Positions 46,198-55,786 of a stretch of DNA of 64,000 nt are shown here, piece after piece. The stretch is from Myxococcus xanthus. GTDB taxonomy: Bacteria > Myxococcota > Myxococcia > Myxococcales > Myxococcaceae. The translations under genes were made by a program, and so were the position numbers. The notes under the pieces were generated by a model. That model had not been told where the DNA came from. It did no database searches and was given only the letters and a program-made list of their open reading frames with translations. Each line of letters opens with the position of its first letter. Position 1 is the stretch's first letter. The stretch is from assembly GCF_013116825.1 (NCBI RefSeq), contig NZ_JABFNS010000020.1:17045-81044 (forward strand), written 5' to 3'.

Positions 46198-47313
46198 ATG
46201 TCCCTGCAAGGCACCCTGAAGGACTTTGGTATTGGCGACATCCTGCAGCTCATCGGGCAGCAGCAGAAGACGGGCACGCTCCACGTCCGCGCCAAGGACC
46301 AGGAAGTGCGCATCGGCTTCAACGATGGCCACATCATCAAGGCGGAGAGCGTCACCCGGAAGCGCAAGGAGCTCATCGGCGCCATGCTGGTGCGCTCGGA
46401 GCTCATCACCGAGACGCAGCTCGAGGCGGCCCTGGAGACGCAGCGCCGCACGCTCAAGCGGCTGGGGGACGTGCTCGTCTCCAGCCATGCCCTCACCGCC
46501 GAGCGCTTCCAGGCGATGATGCAGCTTCAGGCCACGGAGACCCTCTACCGTCTCTTCACCTGGAAGTCGGGCACCTACGAATTCATCCAGGAGCCGGTGG
46601 AGCCGGACGCGGAAGCCATCCATCCGCTGCGCGCCGAGACGGTGCTCATGGAGGGCTTCCGGATGGTGGATGAGTGGCCGGTCATCCGGCAGAAAATCCA
46701 CCGCGACGACCTGGTCTTCGAGCGCATCAAGGCCCTGCCTCAGCCGCGCGGAGAAGAGGGTGGGGAGCTGGGCGCCATCGGCCCCTCGGAGCGGCGCATC
46801 TATGATGAGCTCTCGCCCGGGAGGGATTTGCGCAAGCTGGTGGACATCTCCTGCCTGGGCGAGTTCGAGACCTGCAAGGCGCTCTACAACCTGGTGAAGG
46901 GCGAGTACGTCCGGCCGATACTCCCGGAGGGCGCCCCGGCCCCCGCGCCAGGGGACCAGCGCCTGCTGGCTCGCGTGACGGGGCCGCTGGGGCGCCTCGT
47001 CGCCACCATGGGGGTGCTGGCGGCGGTGGTGCTGGTGGTGCCCCGGGCCGTGCGTCCGGACCACGAAGCGGGCGTTGCCGCGGTATTGGCGGACTCAGCG
47101 GCTCAACGTCATGTTTCCCAGGCCCAGCGCGTCCGCATCGAGGCCGCGCTCGAGGTGTTTCGCCTGGAACGTGGTGAGCTGCCCGAACGTCTGGATTCTT
47201 TGGTTCAGGCTGGACTGTTGAAACCGGGCGAACTGAAATACCCGTGGCGGGAAGAGTACTATTACCGGCGGTTGGCCGCTCGGCAGTTCATTCTCCTGCC
47301 ACCCTTGCGCTAG
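46198..47313 (+). CDS. DUF4388 (PATAN-like) protein with C-terminal membrane segment
   Basis: The 371-residue protein starts with a DUF4388 domain, SLQGTLKDFGIGDILQLIG, followed by GTLHVRAKDQEVRIGFNDG, a type found in myxobacterial and cyanobacterial signalling proteins. A second helical region follows (TETQLEAALETQRRTLKRLG), which resembles the segment seen between DUF4388 and type II/IV pilus-associated ATPases. After about residue 255 there is one membrane helix (LVATMGVLAAVVLVVPRAV). The C-terminal 80 residues (ALEVFRLERGELPERLDSL; LKYPWREEYYYR) recall the C-terminal domain of pseudopilin GspG. Function is unknown. It is probably co-transcribed with the upstream TPR/zinc-ribbon gene. Confidence 0.8.
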   Translation: MSLQGTLKDFGIGDILQLIGQQQKTGTLHVRAKDQEVRIGFNDGHIIKAESVTRKRKELIGAMLVRSELITETQLEAALETQRRTLKRLGDVLVSSHALTAERFQAMMQLQATETLYRLFTWKSGTYEFIQEPVEPDAEAIHPLRAETVLMEGFRMVDEWPVIRQKIHRDDLVFERIKALPQPRGEEGGELGAIGPSERRIYDELSPGRDLRKLVDISCLGEFETCKALYNLVKGEYVRPILPEGAPAPAPGDQRLLARVTGPLGRLVATMGVLAAVVLVVPRAVRPDHEAGVAAVLADSAAQRHVSQAQRVRIEAALEVFRLERGELPERLDSLVQAGLLKPGELKYPWREEYYYRRLAARQFILLPPLR

Positions 47314-47400
47314 TCCTGACACAAAGTCGTCTTTCGCGGCCCTGGGGGCGGCGTTACGTTGGTGTCAGCCGTAGCGACATAGACCGAGGAAGAATCCGCA

Positions 47401-48486
<1,086 letters not shown>

Positions 48487-48619
48487 CGGTGCCAATACCT
48501 ACTTACGCCCACCCGTGCGTACCCTGCCGGGCGGGCGTACCCCATCCCACCCTCGCGAATATTCCCAGGCGCTGCGTCCTTGAAGGATCCGCGACGCCTT
48601 ATCTAGGGTGAGGATCCCC

Positions 48620-51121
48620 ATGGCCGAACCGGAAACGCAGCCCCCCGGGCGCAGTCCACTGGACGCGCTCGCCGAACGCCTCGGACTGGACAATGGCGTC
48701 TGGGGGCGGCGCGCCATCCAGGTCCTTCTCCTGCTCGCCGTCTCCATTGGCGCGGGCTTCGTCATCTCGCCGGGCCTCTACAGCCAGCAGATTCCAGCGC
48801 TGGCGGAGGAGAACCTCGGCAAGCCGTTCCGAGCCAGCTCGCCCGCCGGCTTCAAGGCCGCGCGGGACTACGAGGTCGTCCACCGCGCCATGACGCAGCA
48901 GCGGCGCCAGGAGGCGCGCGCGGCCGTCAAGCCGGTGTACGACCTGAACCCCGCCGTCCTGGGGCAGCTGCGGTCGACGGTGAGCTCCGCCTTCGCGTCC
49001 ATGCGGCTGCACCTGGACGAACTCGCGGAGGCGCAATCCGATTCGGAACCCGAGGAGCGCGAAACGCCCCGCCGGCGCAAGCCCGTCGCGTCCCCGGAGA
49101 TGCTGGAGCTGGAGCGCAGCACCCGCGAGAAGATGCGGGCGGAGCTCCAGGAGCGCTTCTTCGGCAAGCGCGACGCCGTGTTGGAAGCCGAGGACTTCCA
49201 GGCGCTCTATGCCACCCGCTTCTCGCAGGAGGCGGAGACGGCCACGCTGCTGGTGCTGGAGCGGGCGTATCGCTCCGAGCGCGGCGCGATCCATGTGGCG
49301 GGCTCTCGGGAGGAGCTGGCGCGGGAGGCGCATCAGGGCCTCACCGTCCGCGACGTGGTGAACAAGGCCGAGGAGTCCCTGTCGGGAGGCTCCACCCAGG
49401 TGGTGGACGTCCCCGAGGCGCACCAGGAGATGGAGCGCTTCGCCTCGGTGCCCGGTAACCTGATGCCGGATGCGCCAGGCGTCCAGCGCCGCGCCATCCT
49501 CCGGCTGGCCCAGCGGCTGGTTCGGCCGAACCTCACCATCAACATCGCGGAGTCGGACGCGCGCCGGAACCAGGCGGCCCAGGCGGTGAAGGACGCCGTC
49601 ATCTCCATCAAGAAGGGCCAGCGCGTCATTGGCGACGGTGAGCTGGTCAATGAGTCGCACCTGGTCATCCTGCGCGGCATGCGCGCGGAGACGGACCGGC
49701 TGGACCTGGTCCAGCTCCAGGTGGGCGGCACGGGCCTGGTGGTCCTTCTCATCGTCTCGACGTACTTCTTCTGCCGCGCAGCGTTCCGGCGCTTCCGTCC
49801 CACGCGCAAGGACGGCGTGCTGCTGGGCCTGCTGCTGCTGGGCTTGCTGGGCCTGCTGCAAATCTGGGTGTCCATCGCGGACGCGGTGCAGGACCGCTAC
49901 ACCGCGTTGCCCATCGAGGCCTTCTATTACGCCTTCCCGGTGGCGGCCGGCGCCATGCTGGTGCGCTTCATCCTCACGCAGGAGCTGGCGCTCTTCTTCG
50001 CGCTCGTCTTCTCCTGTCTCACCGGGGTGATGCTGGGCAACTCGCTGGCCTTCGGCGTCTTCACGCTGGTGGGTTCGCTGGTGGCGGCCGACCGCATCGT
50101 GAAGGCGAAGGACCGCGTGGGCATCTTCCGCGCGGGTCTGGTGACGGGCGCGGTGAACCTGGTGGCGGTGCTCTTCCTCTTCCTCGTGGAAGGCAAGGGC
50201 CTGTCGGCCGACACCCTCATCACCGCGGTGAGCGCCTTCGCGGGCTCCTCGTTGGCGGTGCCGGTGATGGTGATGGCGCTCACGCCGCTCATCGAGGCCA
50301 CCTTCGGCTACGCGTCGGACATCAAGCTGCTGGAGCTGGCCAACCTGAACCACCCGGCGCTCAAGGAGCTCATCGTCCAGGCGCCCGGCACGTATCACCA
50401 CTCCATCATCATTGGCTCGCTGGTGGAGAACGCGGCGGAGACGATTGGGGCCAACCCGCTGCTGGCGCGCTCGTGTGCGTACTACCACGACATCGGCAAG
50501 GGCCGGAATCCGCTCTACTTCGGGGAGAACCAGAAGGGTGAGAACCGCCATGACGCGCTCGCGCCGGCGATGAGCGCGGTCATCATCAAGCGCCACGTGA
50601 CGGAGGGCCTGGAGATGGCCCGTCAGTACCGGCTGCCCAAGCTGGTGGCGGATGCGATTCCGCAGCACCACGGCACGCGCACGGTGGGGTACTTCTACCA
50701 CAAGGCATTGAAGGAGCAGGAGGGCAAGGAAGGGGCTCCGCCCATCGACGAGAGCATCTACCGCTACCCGGGGCCGAAGCCGCAGTTCCGCGAGGCGGCG
50801 CTGGTGATGATCGCCGACGCGGTGGAGGCCTCCACGCGCTCCATGACGGACCCCACCACGCCCAAGCTCCTCGCGCAGGTGCAGAAGATCATCAACCTCA
50901 TCTTCTCCGAGGGTCAGCTCGACGAGTGTGACCTGACGCTGAAGGACCTCAACCTCATCTCGCAGTCCTTCCTGCACACGCTCGAGGGCATCTACCATAC
51001 GCGTCCGGCCTACCCGGCGGGCGCCGTGGGAGGGGGCAAGGCGCCGCCGCTGGTGGTGGCGGGCGCGGCGCCTCGGCCCGCGGAAGGCAAGGACAAGGCG
51101 CGGACCGCGGGGGGCGCATGA
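48620..51121 (+). CDS. 7TM receptor with intracellular HD hydrolase (PgpH/YqfF family)
   Basis: The product is 833 residues from the ATG at 48620. It has one N-terminal membrane helix (VLLLLAVSIGAGFVISPGL), a large extracytoplasmic domain (to about residue 370), seven membrane helices (TGLVVLLIVSTYFFCRAAF to VPVMVMALTPLIEATFG), and an HD domain with TYHHSIIIGSLVENAAE, YYHDIGKG and QHHGTRTVGYFYHKAL. This is the 7TMR-HDED/PgpH architecture; PgpH in Listeria hydrolyses cyclic di-AMP. Whether this organism makes cyclic di-AMP is not shown. The GTG at 48608 is an alternative start. Its stop overlaps ybeY (ATGA). Confidence 0.92.
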   Translation: MAEPETQPPGRSPLDALAERLGLDNGVWGRRAIQVLLLLAVSIGAGFVISPGLYSQQIPALAEENLGKPFRASSPAGFKAARDYEVVHRAMTQQRRQEARAAVKPVYDLNPAVLGQLRSTVSSAFASMRLHLDELAEAQSDSEPEERETPRRRKPVASPEMLELERSTREKMRAELQERFFGKRDAVLEAEDFQALYATRFSQEAETATLLVLERAYRSERGAIHVAGSREELAREAHQGLTVRDVVNKAEESLSGGSTQVVDVPEAHQEMERFASVPGNLMPDAPGVQRRAILRLAQRLVRPNLTINIAESDARRNQAAQAVKDAVISIKKGQRVIGDGELVNESHLVILRGMRAETDRLDLVQLQVGGTGLVVLLIVSTYFFCRAAFRRFRPTRKDGVLLGLLLLGLLGLLQIWVSIADAVQDRYTALPIEAFYYAFPVAAGAMLVRFILTQELALFFALVFSCLTGVMLGNSLAFGVFTLVGSLVAADRIVKAKDRVGIFRAGLVTGAVNLVAVLFLFLVEGKGLSADTLITAVSAFAGSSLAVPVMVMALTPLIEATFGYASDIKLLELANLNHPALKELIVQAPGTYHHSIIIGSLVENAAETIGANPLLARSCAYYHDIGKGRNPLYFGENQKGENRHDALAPAMSAVIIKRHVTEGLEMARQYRLPKLVADAIPQHHGTRTVGYFYHKALKEQEGKEGAPPIDESIYRYPGPKPQFREAALVMIADAVEASTRSMTDPTTPKLLAQVQKIINLIFSEGQLDECDLTLKDLNLISQSFLHTLEGIYHTRPAYPAGAVGGGKAPPLVVAGAAPRPAEGKDKARTAGGA

Positions 51122-52002
51122 GCGCAGCACGAAGGGGCAATGGCGTGAGATTGCGCAAGGGGAAGCTGATTCCCCGTGATGACGGCAAGCGCATCGAGGA
51201 GTTCGTGGGCGCGGCCACCACCAGCACGGACTCCGCGTCCGTCGCGCGGATGCTGGCGCCTCCCGGGTGGTCAGAGCCCGCGCAGCGCCCCGAATTCGAC
51301 GAGGTCGTCATCGTCCTCACGGGCGAGCTGACCATCGTGGTGGAGGGGCGCCGCGAGCGCATCTCCGCGGGCGAGGTCGGACTGGTCCCCCGCGGCAAGC
51401 GCGTGGTGTACCGCAACGACGGCCAGGGAGCGTGTGACTACTGGTCGGTGTGCGCGCCCGCGTTCCGCCCGGAGCTGGCGCACATGGAGGCGCCCACGCC
51501 CCGCGTGCAGGAGAACCACGTCACCATCCAGGTGGCGCATGGCCAGGGCCGGGACTTCGCGCGCCTGCTGACCTCGTGGGCCAGGGCGTACCTGGTGCAG
51601 CTCAAGCTGTCCGGCGTGGAGCTGTCCTTGTCCCTGGTGGACGACCGGGCCATCCGCCGGCTCAACCGCACCTGGCGCCAGAAGGACAAGGCGACGGACG
51701 TGCTGAGCTTCCCCGCGGGCGACCTGCCCAAGGGCACGCCTGGACCGCGCCCGCTGGGGGACGTGGTCATCTCCCTGGACACGGCGAAGCGGCAGGCCAA
51801 GGAGTACGGCCGCACGCTGGAATCGGAGATGGCGCGCTACCTGGCGCACGGCCTGCTCCACCTGCTGGGGCACGACCACGAGCGCCCCCGGGACGCCAAG
51901 CGGATGGCGGCCCTGGAGGAACAGCTCCTGGGCGAGCGGGGCATGGTGGCGGACTCGCTCCAGGTGGATGCCAAGGCCCGCCGCGCCCGCAGCCTCATGT
52001 AG
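51118..52002 (+). CDS. ybeY: Fused cupin domain and endoribonuclease YbeY
   Basis: The 294-residue product combines two domains. Residues 1-125 form a small cupin: EFDEVVIVLTGELTIVVEG, RERISAGEVGLVPRGKRVVY and a following DYWSVCAPAF. Residues 130-290 are YbeY with the rRNA-processing signature RLNRTWRQKDKATDVLSF, LGDVVISLDTAKRQAKE, and the metal site HGLLHLLGHDHERPRD (three histidines). YbeY matures 16S rRNA ends and cooperates with PhoH-type proteins. No frameshift or internal start separates the parts: the ATG at 51118 overlaps the upstream stop, and no strong ribosome-binding site was seen at the YbeY boundary. Normal YbeY is about 155 residues. Confidence 0.88.
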   Translation: MSAARRGNGVRLRKGKLIPRDDGKRIEEFVGAATTSTDSASVARMLAPPGWSEPAQRPEFDEVVIVLTGELTIVVEGRRERISAGEVGLVPRGKRVVYRNDGQGACDYWSVCAPAFRPELAHMEAPTPRVQENHVTIQVAHGQGRDFARLLTSWARAYLVQLKLSGVELSLSLVDDRAIRRLNRTWRQKDKATDVLSFPAGDLPKGTPGPRPLGDVVISLDTAKRQAKEYGRTLESEMARYLAHGLLHLLGHDHERPRDAKRMAALEEQLLGERGMVADSLQVDAKARRARSLM

Positions 52003-52086
52003 GCCCTCCGCCGGCTCCCCGCTGGACAATCCAGCATCCATCCCGTTGAGGCGGGCGGCGTGCGTGATAGGTAGGCGGCCTCCCGC

Positions 52087-53424
52087 GTGTTGGACCAAGT
52101 CATGCTCCGCCCCTCACTCATTGCCTCCTGCCTGCTCGGCCTGCTGCTCCTGGCGGCGCCCGCGCGCGCGGCCTCCATGCCGCCGTGGGGCACGGGAGAA
52201 AGCCAGGGCGAGGACCTGGCCATCCTCCTGGTGACGTTCAGTCCCGGGGATGACGTGCCGTCCTGGTGGGGCCACGGCTCGCTGGTGGTGGAGGACCGGC
52301 GGCGGCAGACGTCGCGCCTCTACAACTACGGCATGTTCTCCTTCGACGAGGCCATGCTCGCGCGCTTCGCCATGGGCCGGCTGGAGTTCTGGGTGGGCCA
52401 GTCGTCGGTGGGGGGCACCTTCCGCTACTACCAGGCCGAGGACCGCGACGTCCGCGTGCAGGAGCTCAACCTCACGCCCGAGCAACGCGTCGTCGTGGCG
52501 AAGCGGCTGGCGGAGAACGTGCTGCCGGAGAACCGCGAGTACCTGTACCACCACTACAACGACAACTGCGTCACGCGGCTGCGGGACATGATTGACGTGG
52601 CCACGGGCGGCCAGCTCCGCGAGGCGGACCGGGCACCCGGGCGGATGACGCTGCGCGAGCACACCCGTCGCTACACCGCGGTGAACGCGCCCATGAGCGT
52701 GCTGCTCGACTTCATGATGAACGACGAAATCGACCGTCCCATCACGAAGTGGGAGGAGGCCTTCCTTCCGGATGAGCTGGAGGCTCAGGTCGCGGCGCTC
52801 CAGGTGAAGGGCGCGGACGGGCAGCCGGCGTCGCTCGTGGCGAAGAGCTGGAACTACTACGAATCCTCCCAACGTCAGCGTCCGCCAGCGGAGCCACCCC
52901 CGTGGGGCCCGTGGATTCTCGCGTTGGGCCTGGCCCTGGGCGGCCTGGCGGTCGGGCTGGCGGTGTGGGAGCGCCAGCGGGGCAGCCGCGTGGCCCGCCT
53001 GCTGCTCGGGCTGGAGAACGCCGTGGTGGGGCTGGCGCTCGGGTTGCCGGGCACCGCGCTGTTCATCATGGGGTTGGTGACGGACCACACGGTGACGTTC
53101 CGCAATGAGAATCTCTTCCTGGCCAACCCGCTGACGCTGCTGGCGCTGCCCTTCGGCGTGGCGCTGACGTGGGGTAGCCAGAAGGCCCGCACGCGCCTTT
53201 TCAAGGTGTGGACGCTGTTGGCCGCCCTGGGGGTGCTGGGTGTGGTGCTCAAGGTGTTGCCGCCCTTCGACCAGGACAACTGGCGGCTCATCGCGCTCAT
53301 CCTGCCCATCTCCCTGGGCATGGCGGGCGCATTCGGTCTGGATCGAGTACTGGCGCGCCTCCCCAGGGCGGACCGCGCGTCAGCCGGACGGCGGGATGCC
53401 GTCGCATCGCTGAAGACTCCCTAA
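52087..53424 (+). CDS. DUF4105 (Lnb N-terminal periplasmic domain) membrane protein
   Basis: The 445-residue product has a signal sequence (ASCLLGLLLLAAPARAAS) and a periplasmic domain of about 200 residues with the DUF4105 pattern VTFSPGDDVPSWWGHGSLV, LYNYGMFSFDEAM and YLYHHYNDNCVTRLRDMI, where the histidines, Asn and Cys are conserved. The C-terminal 170 residues hold five or six membrane helices, starting at GPWILALGLALGGLAVGLAV. The domain is related to cysteine-protease/NlpC-like folds, but the activity is not established. The start is GTG 52087 or ATG 52102 (MLRPSLIAS), and -35/-10-like hexamers TTGAGG and TAGGTA (52046-52073) precede it. Confidence 0.83.
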   Translation: MLDQVMLRPSLIASCLLGLLLLAAPARAASMPPWGTGESQGEDLAILLVTFSPGDDVPSWWGHGSLVVEDRRRQTSRLYNYGMFSFDEAMLARFAMGRLEFWVGQSSVGGTFRYYQAEDRDVRVQELNLTPEQRVVVAKRLAENVLPENREYLYHHYNDNCVTRLRDMIDVATGGQLREADRAPGRMTLREHTRRYTAVNAPMSVLLDFMMNDEIDRPITKWEEAFLPDELEAQVAALQVKGADGQPASLVAKSWNYYESSQRQRPPAEPPPWGPWILALGLALGGLAVGLAVWERQRGSRVARLLLGLENAVVGLALGLPGTALFIMGLVTDHTVTFRNENLFLANPLTLLALPFGVALTWGSQKARTRLFKVWTLLAALGVLGVVLKVLPPFDQDNWRLIALILPISLGMAGAFGLDRVLARLPRADRASAGRRDAVASLKTP

Positions 53425-53442
53425 AGGACACGGAAAGAAGCC

Positions 53443-54565
53443 ATGGCGAACGATTCGATGGAGAAGATCAACGGTCTCAGGGAGCGCGTGTTGGCGCTCC
53501 GGGGGCATCTTTGACCTCGACCGCAAGCGGTCCCGCATCGCGCTGATTGAACGCGACTCCACGCTGCCCACCTTCTGGGACGACAACACCAAGGCGCAGG
53601 CGCTCTTGAAGGAGAAGTCCACGCTGGAGGCCAGCGTCGGTGCCTACGACAAGGTGATGCGCGGCCTGGATGACGCGCAGGTACTCTTCGAGCTGGCCGC
53701 CGAAGCCAACGACGAGGCCACCACCCAGGAGGCGGAAGGCTCCCTCTCGGGGTTGGAGGGCGACGTCGCCAAGCTGGAGCTGGCGCGCATGCTGTCCGGC
53801 GAGCAGGACCGCAGCAGCTGCTTCATGGACATCAACGCCGGCGCCGGTGGCACGGACTCCATGGACTGGGCGGCCATGCTCCTGCGCATGTACACCCGCT
53901 ACTGCGAGAACAAGGGCTGGAAGGTCGAAATCAACGACGAGGTGCCGGGTGAAGAGGCGGGCTTCAAGAACGTCTCCCTGCGCATCGAAGGTGACTTCGC
54001 CTACGGCTACCTGAAGGCGGAGGTCGGCGTGCACCGGCTGGTGCGGATTTCGCCCTTCGACGCAAACGCTCGCCGGCAGACGGCCTTCGCGTCCGTGGAC
54101 GTCTATCCGGAGGTGGACGACACCATCCAGATCGACATCCCGGAGAAGGACATCGATTTGAAGTTCATCCGCGGCGGCGGCGCGGGCGGCCAGAAGGTGA
54201 ACAAGACGTCGTCCACCGCGCAGCTGCGCCACCTGCCCACCGGCATCATCATCACCTGCCAGACGGAGCGCTCGCAGTCGGCCAACAAGGACATGGCCTT
54301 CAAGATTCTGCGGGGCCGCCTGTACGAACTGGAGATGAAGAAGCGCGAGGCCGCGCGCGACGCCGCCGAGGCGCAGAAGAAGGACATCTCCTTCGGCTCG
54401 CAGATCCGCTCCTACGTCCTGGCGCCGTACCGCATGGTCAAGGACCTGCGAACCGGCATCGAGACGGGCAACGTGGACGCCGTGCTGGACGGGGACCTGG
54501 AGGAGTTCGTCACCGCCCAACTGCTGGGCGTGAAGAACCCCAACCGCGGCGCGGGCGTGGACTAG
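53443..54565 (+). CDS. prfB: Peptide chain release factor 2, with programmed +1 frameshift
   Basis: RF2 ends translation at UAA and UGA. The first 23 codons (53443-53511) end at an in-frame TGA (53512-53514) in the context CTT TGA C, preceded by a run of five G. Skipping one base at 53512 continues the frame as DLDRKRSRIALIERD up to the stop at 54565, giving 373 residues in all. The remainder has the codon-recognition SPF motif (RISPFDANARRQTAF) and GGQ (RGGGAGGQKVNKTSS). This is the classic autoregulatory frameshift of prfB, so the gene is intact, not a pseudogene. The start codon follows ggaaagaag, and a strong hairpin lies downstream. Confidence 0.97.
53501..53515 (+). promoter_or_regulatory. 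prfB recoding site (programmed +1 frameshift)
   Basis: The site has a G-rich Shine-Dalgarno-like stretch ggggg (53501-53505), slippery CTT (53509-53511), TGA (53512-53514) and C. It matches the E. coli arrangement of SD-like sequence, CUU, UGA, C with similar spacing. Confidence 0.93.
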
Positions 54566-54608
54566 GCGCCGCGCCTCACCGTTTCCTCGCCTTCGCCCGG
54601 AACCTTTT

Positions 54609-54636
54609 CCGCGGCCCTGCTGTCGGAGGGCCGCGG
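54609..54636 (+). terminator. Hairpin after prfB
   Basis: A perfect 10-bp stem ccgcggccct / agggccgcgg encloses an 8-base loop, 44 bases after the prfB stop. There is no T-run, which is usual in this GC-rich sequence. Confidence 0.65.
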
Positions 54637-54705
54637 GGCAGGGGACCAAGGTAGGCTGAGGGACGGTGGCACCTCCTGCGGAGGGGCTGTCGCGGGAGGA
54701 CACGG

Positions 54706-55332
54706 GTGTCATCGGGCGGCGTGCTCGAAATCGGACAGGAAGAGGCCGCCGCGGGCGCGTCCGAGTCGCGCCGTCAGGACGCGGCGCTGCTGGCCCGGCT
54801 GCGCCGAGGTGAGCCGGACGCCTTCGAGCTGCTGGTGCGCACCCATCAGGACCGGCTCTACGATTTCTGCGTCCGCATGGTGGGAGACCGTGAGGAAGCT
54901 CACGACCTGGTGCAGGAAATCTTCGTCAGCGTGCACCAGAACGTCCGCCGCTTCCGCGAGGACTCGAAGCTGTCCACCTGGCTGTTCCGCATCACCCGCA
55001 ACCACTGCATCAACCGGCTCAAGTACCTGAAGCGCCGGGGCCGGGGCCGCTCCGAAGTGTTCGACGAGGCCGCGGCCCTGCTCTCCGAAGGTGGGGGCAC
55101 CGCGCCCGGCCCGGATGCGGCCCTGGAATCCGCGCGTGAGCGCGCCCGGGTGCAGTGGGCCATCTCCCAACTGGAGCCGGACGCGCGCATGCTGGTGGCG
55201 CTGCGCGACATCGAAGGCCTCAGCTACGACGAAATCATCGACATCACCGAGCTTCCGGAGGGCACGGTGAAGAGCCGGCTTCACCGGGCCCGGGAAAAGC
55301 TGGCGGACCTCCTGGGGCGGCTTGAGCCATGA
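54706..55332 (+). CDS. ECF-type RNA polymerase sigma factor
   Basis: The 208-residue protein has sigma region 2 (ALLARLRRGEPDAFELLVRTH, LYDFCVRMVGDREEAHDLVQEIF, TWLFRITRNHCINRL) and region 4 (PDARMLVALRDIEGLSYDEI, then LPEGTVKSRLHRAREKLADLL), with no regions 1 or 3: the ECF architecture. GTG at 54706 is preceded by gggagg. It overlaps the next gene, a zinc-finger anti-sigma factor, by ATGA, the standard ECF arrangement. It has an acidic region between the two domains (VFDEAAALLSEGGG). Target promoters are not visible here. Confidence 0.93.
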   Translation: MSSGGVLEIGQEEAAAGASESRRQDAALLARLRRGEPDAFELLVRTHQDRLYDFCVRMVGDREEAHDLVQEIFVSVHQNVRRFREDSKLSTWLFRITRNHCINRLKYLKRRGRGRSEVFDEAAALLSEGGGTAPGPDAALESARERARVQWAISQLEPDARMLVALRDIEGLSYDEIIDITELPEGTVKSRLHRAREKLADLLGRLEP

Positions 55333-55712
55333 ACGGCATTCATCGCAGACTGCGGGACGTGGAACCGCGGATGAACCATCGCGAGGCGAGGGCCCTGTTC
55401 CTCGCGCTCGCCGACGACGAGCTTCCCGCCCCCAAGGCGCAGGAGGTTCGCACCCACCTGGACGGCTGCGATGACTGCCGCCAGGGCTGGCAGCGCTATT
55501 CCAGCACGGTGCAGCGGCTCCAGCGCGTGGACCGTGAGAAGGCCCCACCCGCGCTCGCCTCCCTGGTGATGAACCGTGTGCGCCGCAAGCGCCGCTTCGG
55601 CCTGCGGGGCCTCCACACCCTGCACATGAACCACCGGCTCCCGGTGGAGGTCCTCATCCCGCTGCTGCTGGCGGCCGCGGTGGCCGCCTTCCTGGTGATG
55701 GTCGCTCCCTAA
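55329..55712 (+). CDS. Zinc-finger anti-sigma factor with C-terminal membrane helix
   Basis: The 127-residue protein has the zf-HC2/ZAS motif: a histidine in the MNHREARALFLALADDEL segment and His-x3-Cys-x2-Cys in HLDGCDDC. A single membrane helix ends the protein (VLIPLLLAAAVAAFLVMVAP), with nothing beyond, so any sensing must come from membrane partners or from the cytoplasmic zinc site. It overlaps the ECF sigma gene and very likely holds it inactive. The start may be the ATG at 55329 or an internal ATG (MNHREAR) at 55371. Confidence 0.9.
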   Translation: MNGIHRRLRDVEPRMNHREARALFLALADDELPAPKAQEVRTHLDGCDDCRQGWQRYSSTVQRLQRVDREKAPPALASLVMNRVRRKRRFGLRGLHTLHMNHRLPVEVLIPLLLAAAVAAFLVMVAP

Positions 55713-55733
55713 GCGGCCATCCGCTGTGTTGCG

Positions 55734-55762
55734 TTGCTTCCCGGGGGAGGCTTGGCTACGGT
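55734..55762 (+). promoter_or_regulatory. Candidate promoter of lysS
   Basis: TTGCTT (55734-55739) and TACGGT (55757-55762) are 17 bases apart in the 74-bp gap before lysS. The predicted start is near 55769, 18 bases before the ATG. Confidence 0.4.
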
Positions 55763-55786
55763 GCCGCGCCTTTGGGAAAGCGCGTC

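Noticed and set aside
53606..54565. A separate release-factor-like gene starting at 53606
   Set aside because: It is the interior of prfB after the programmed frameshift; the real start is 53443.
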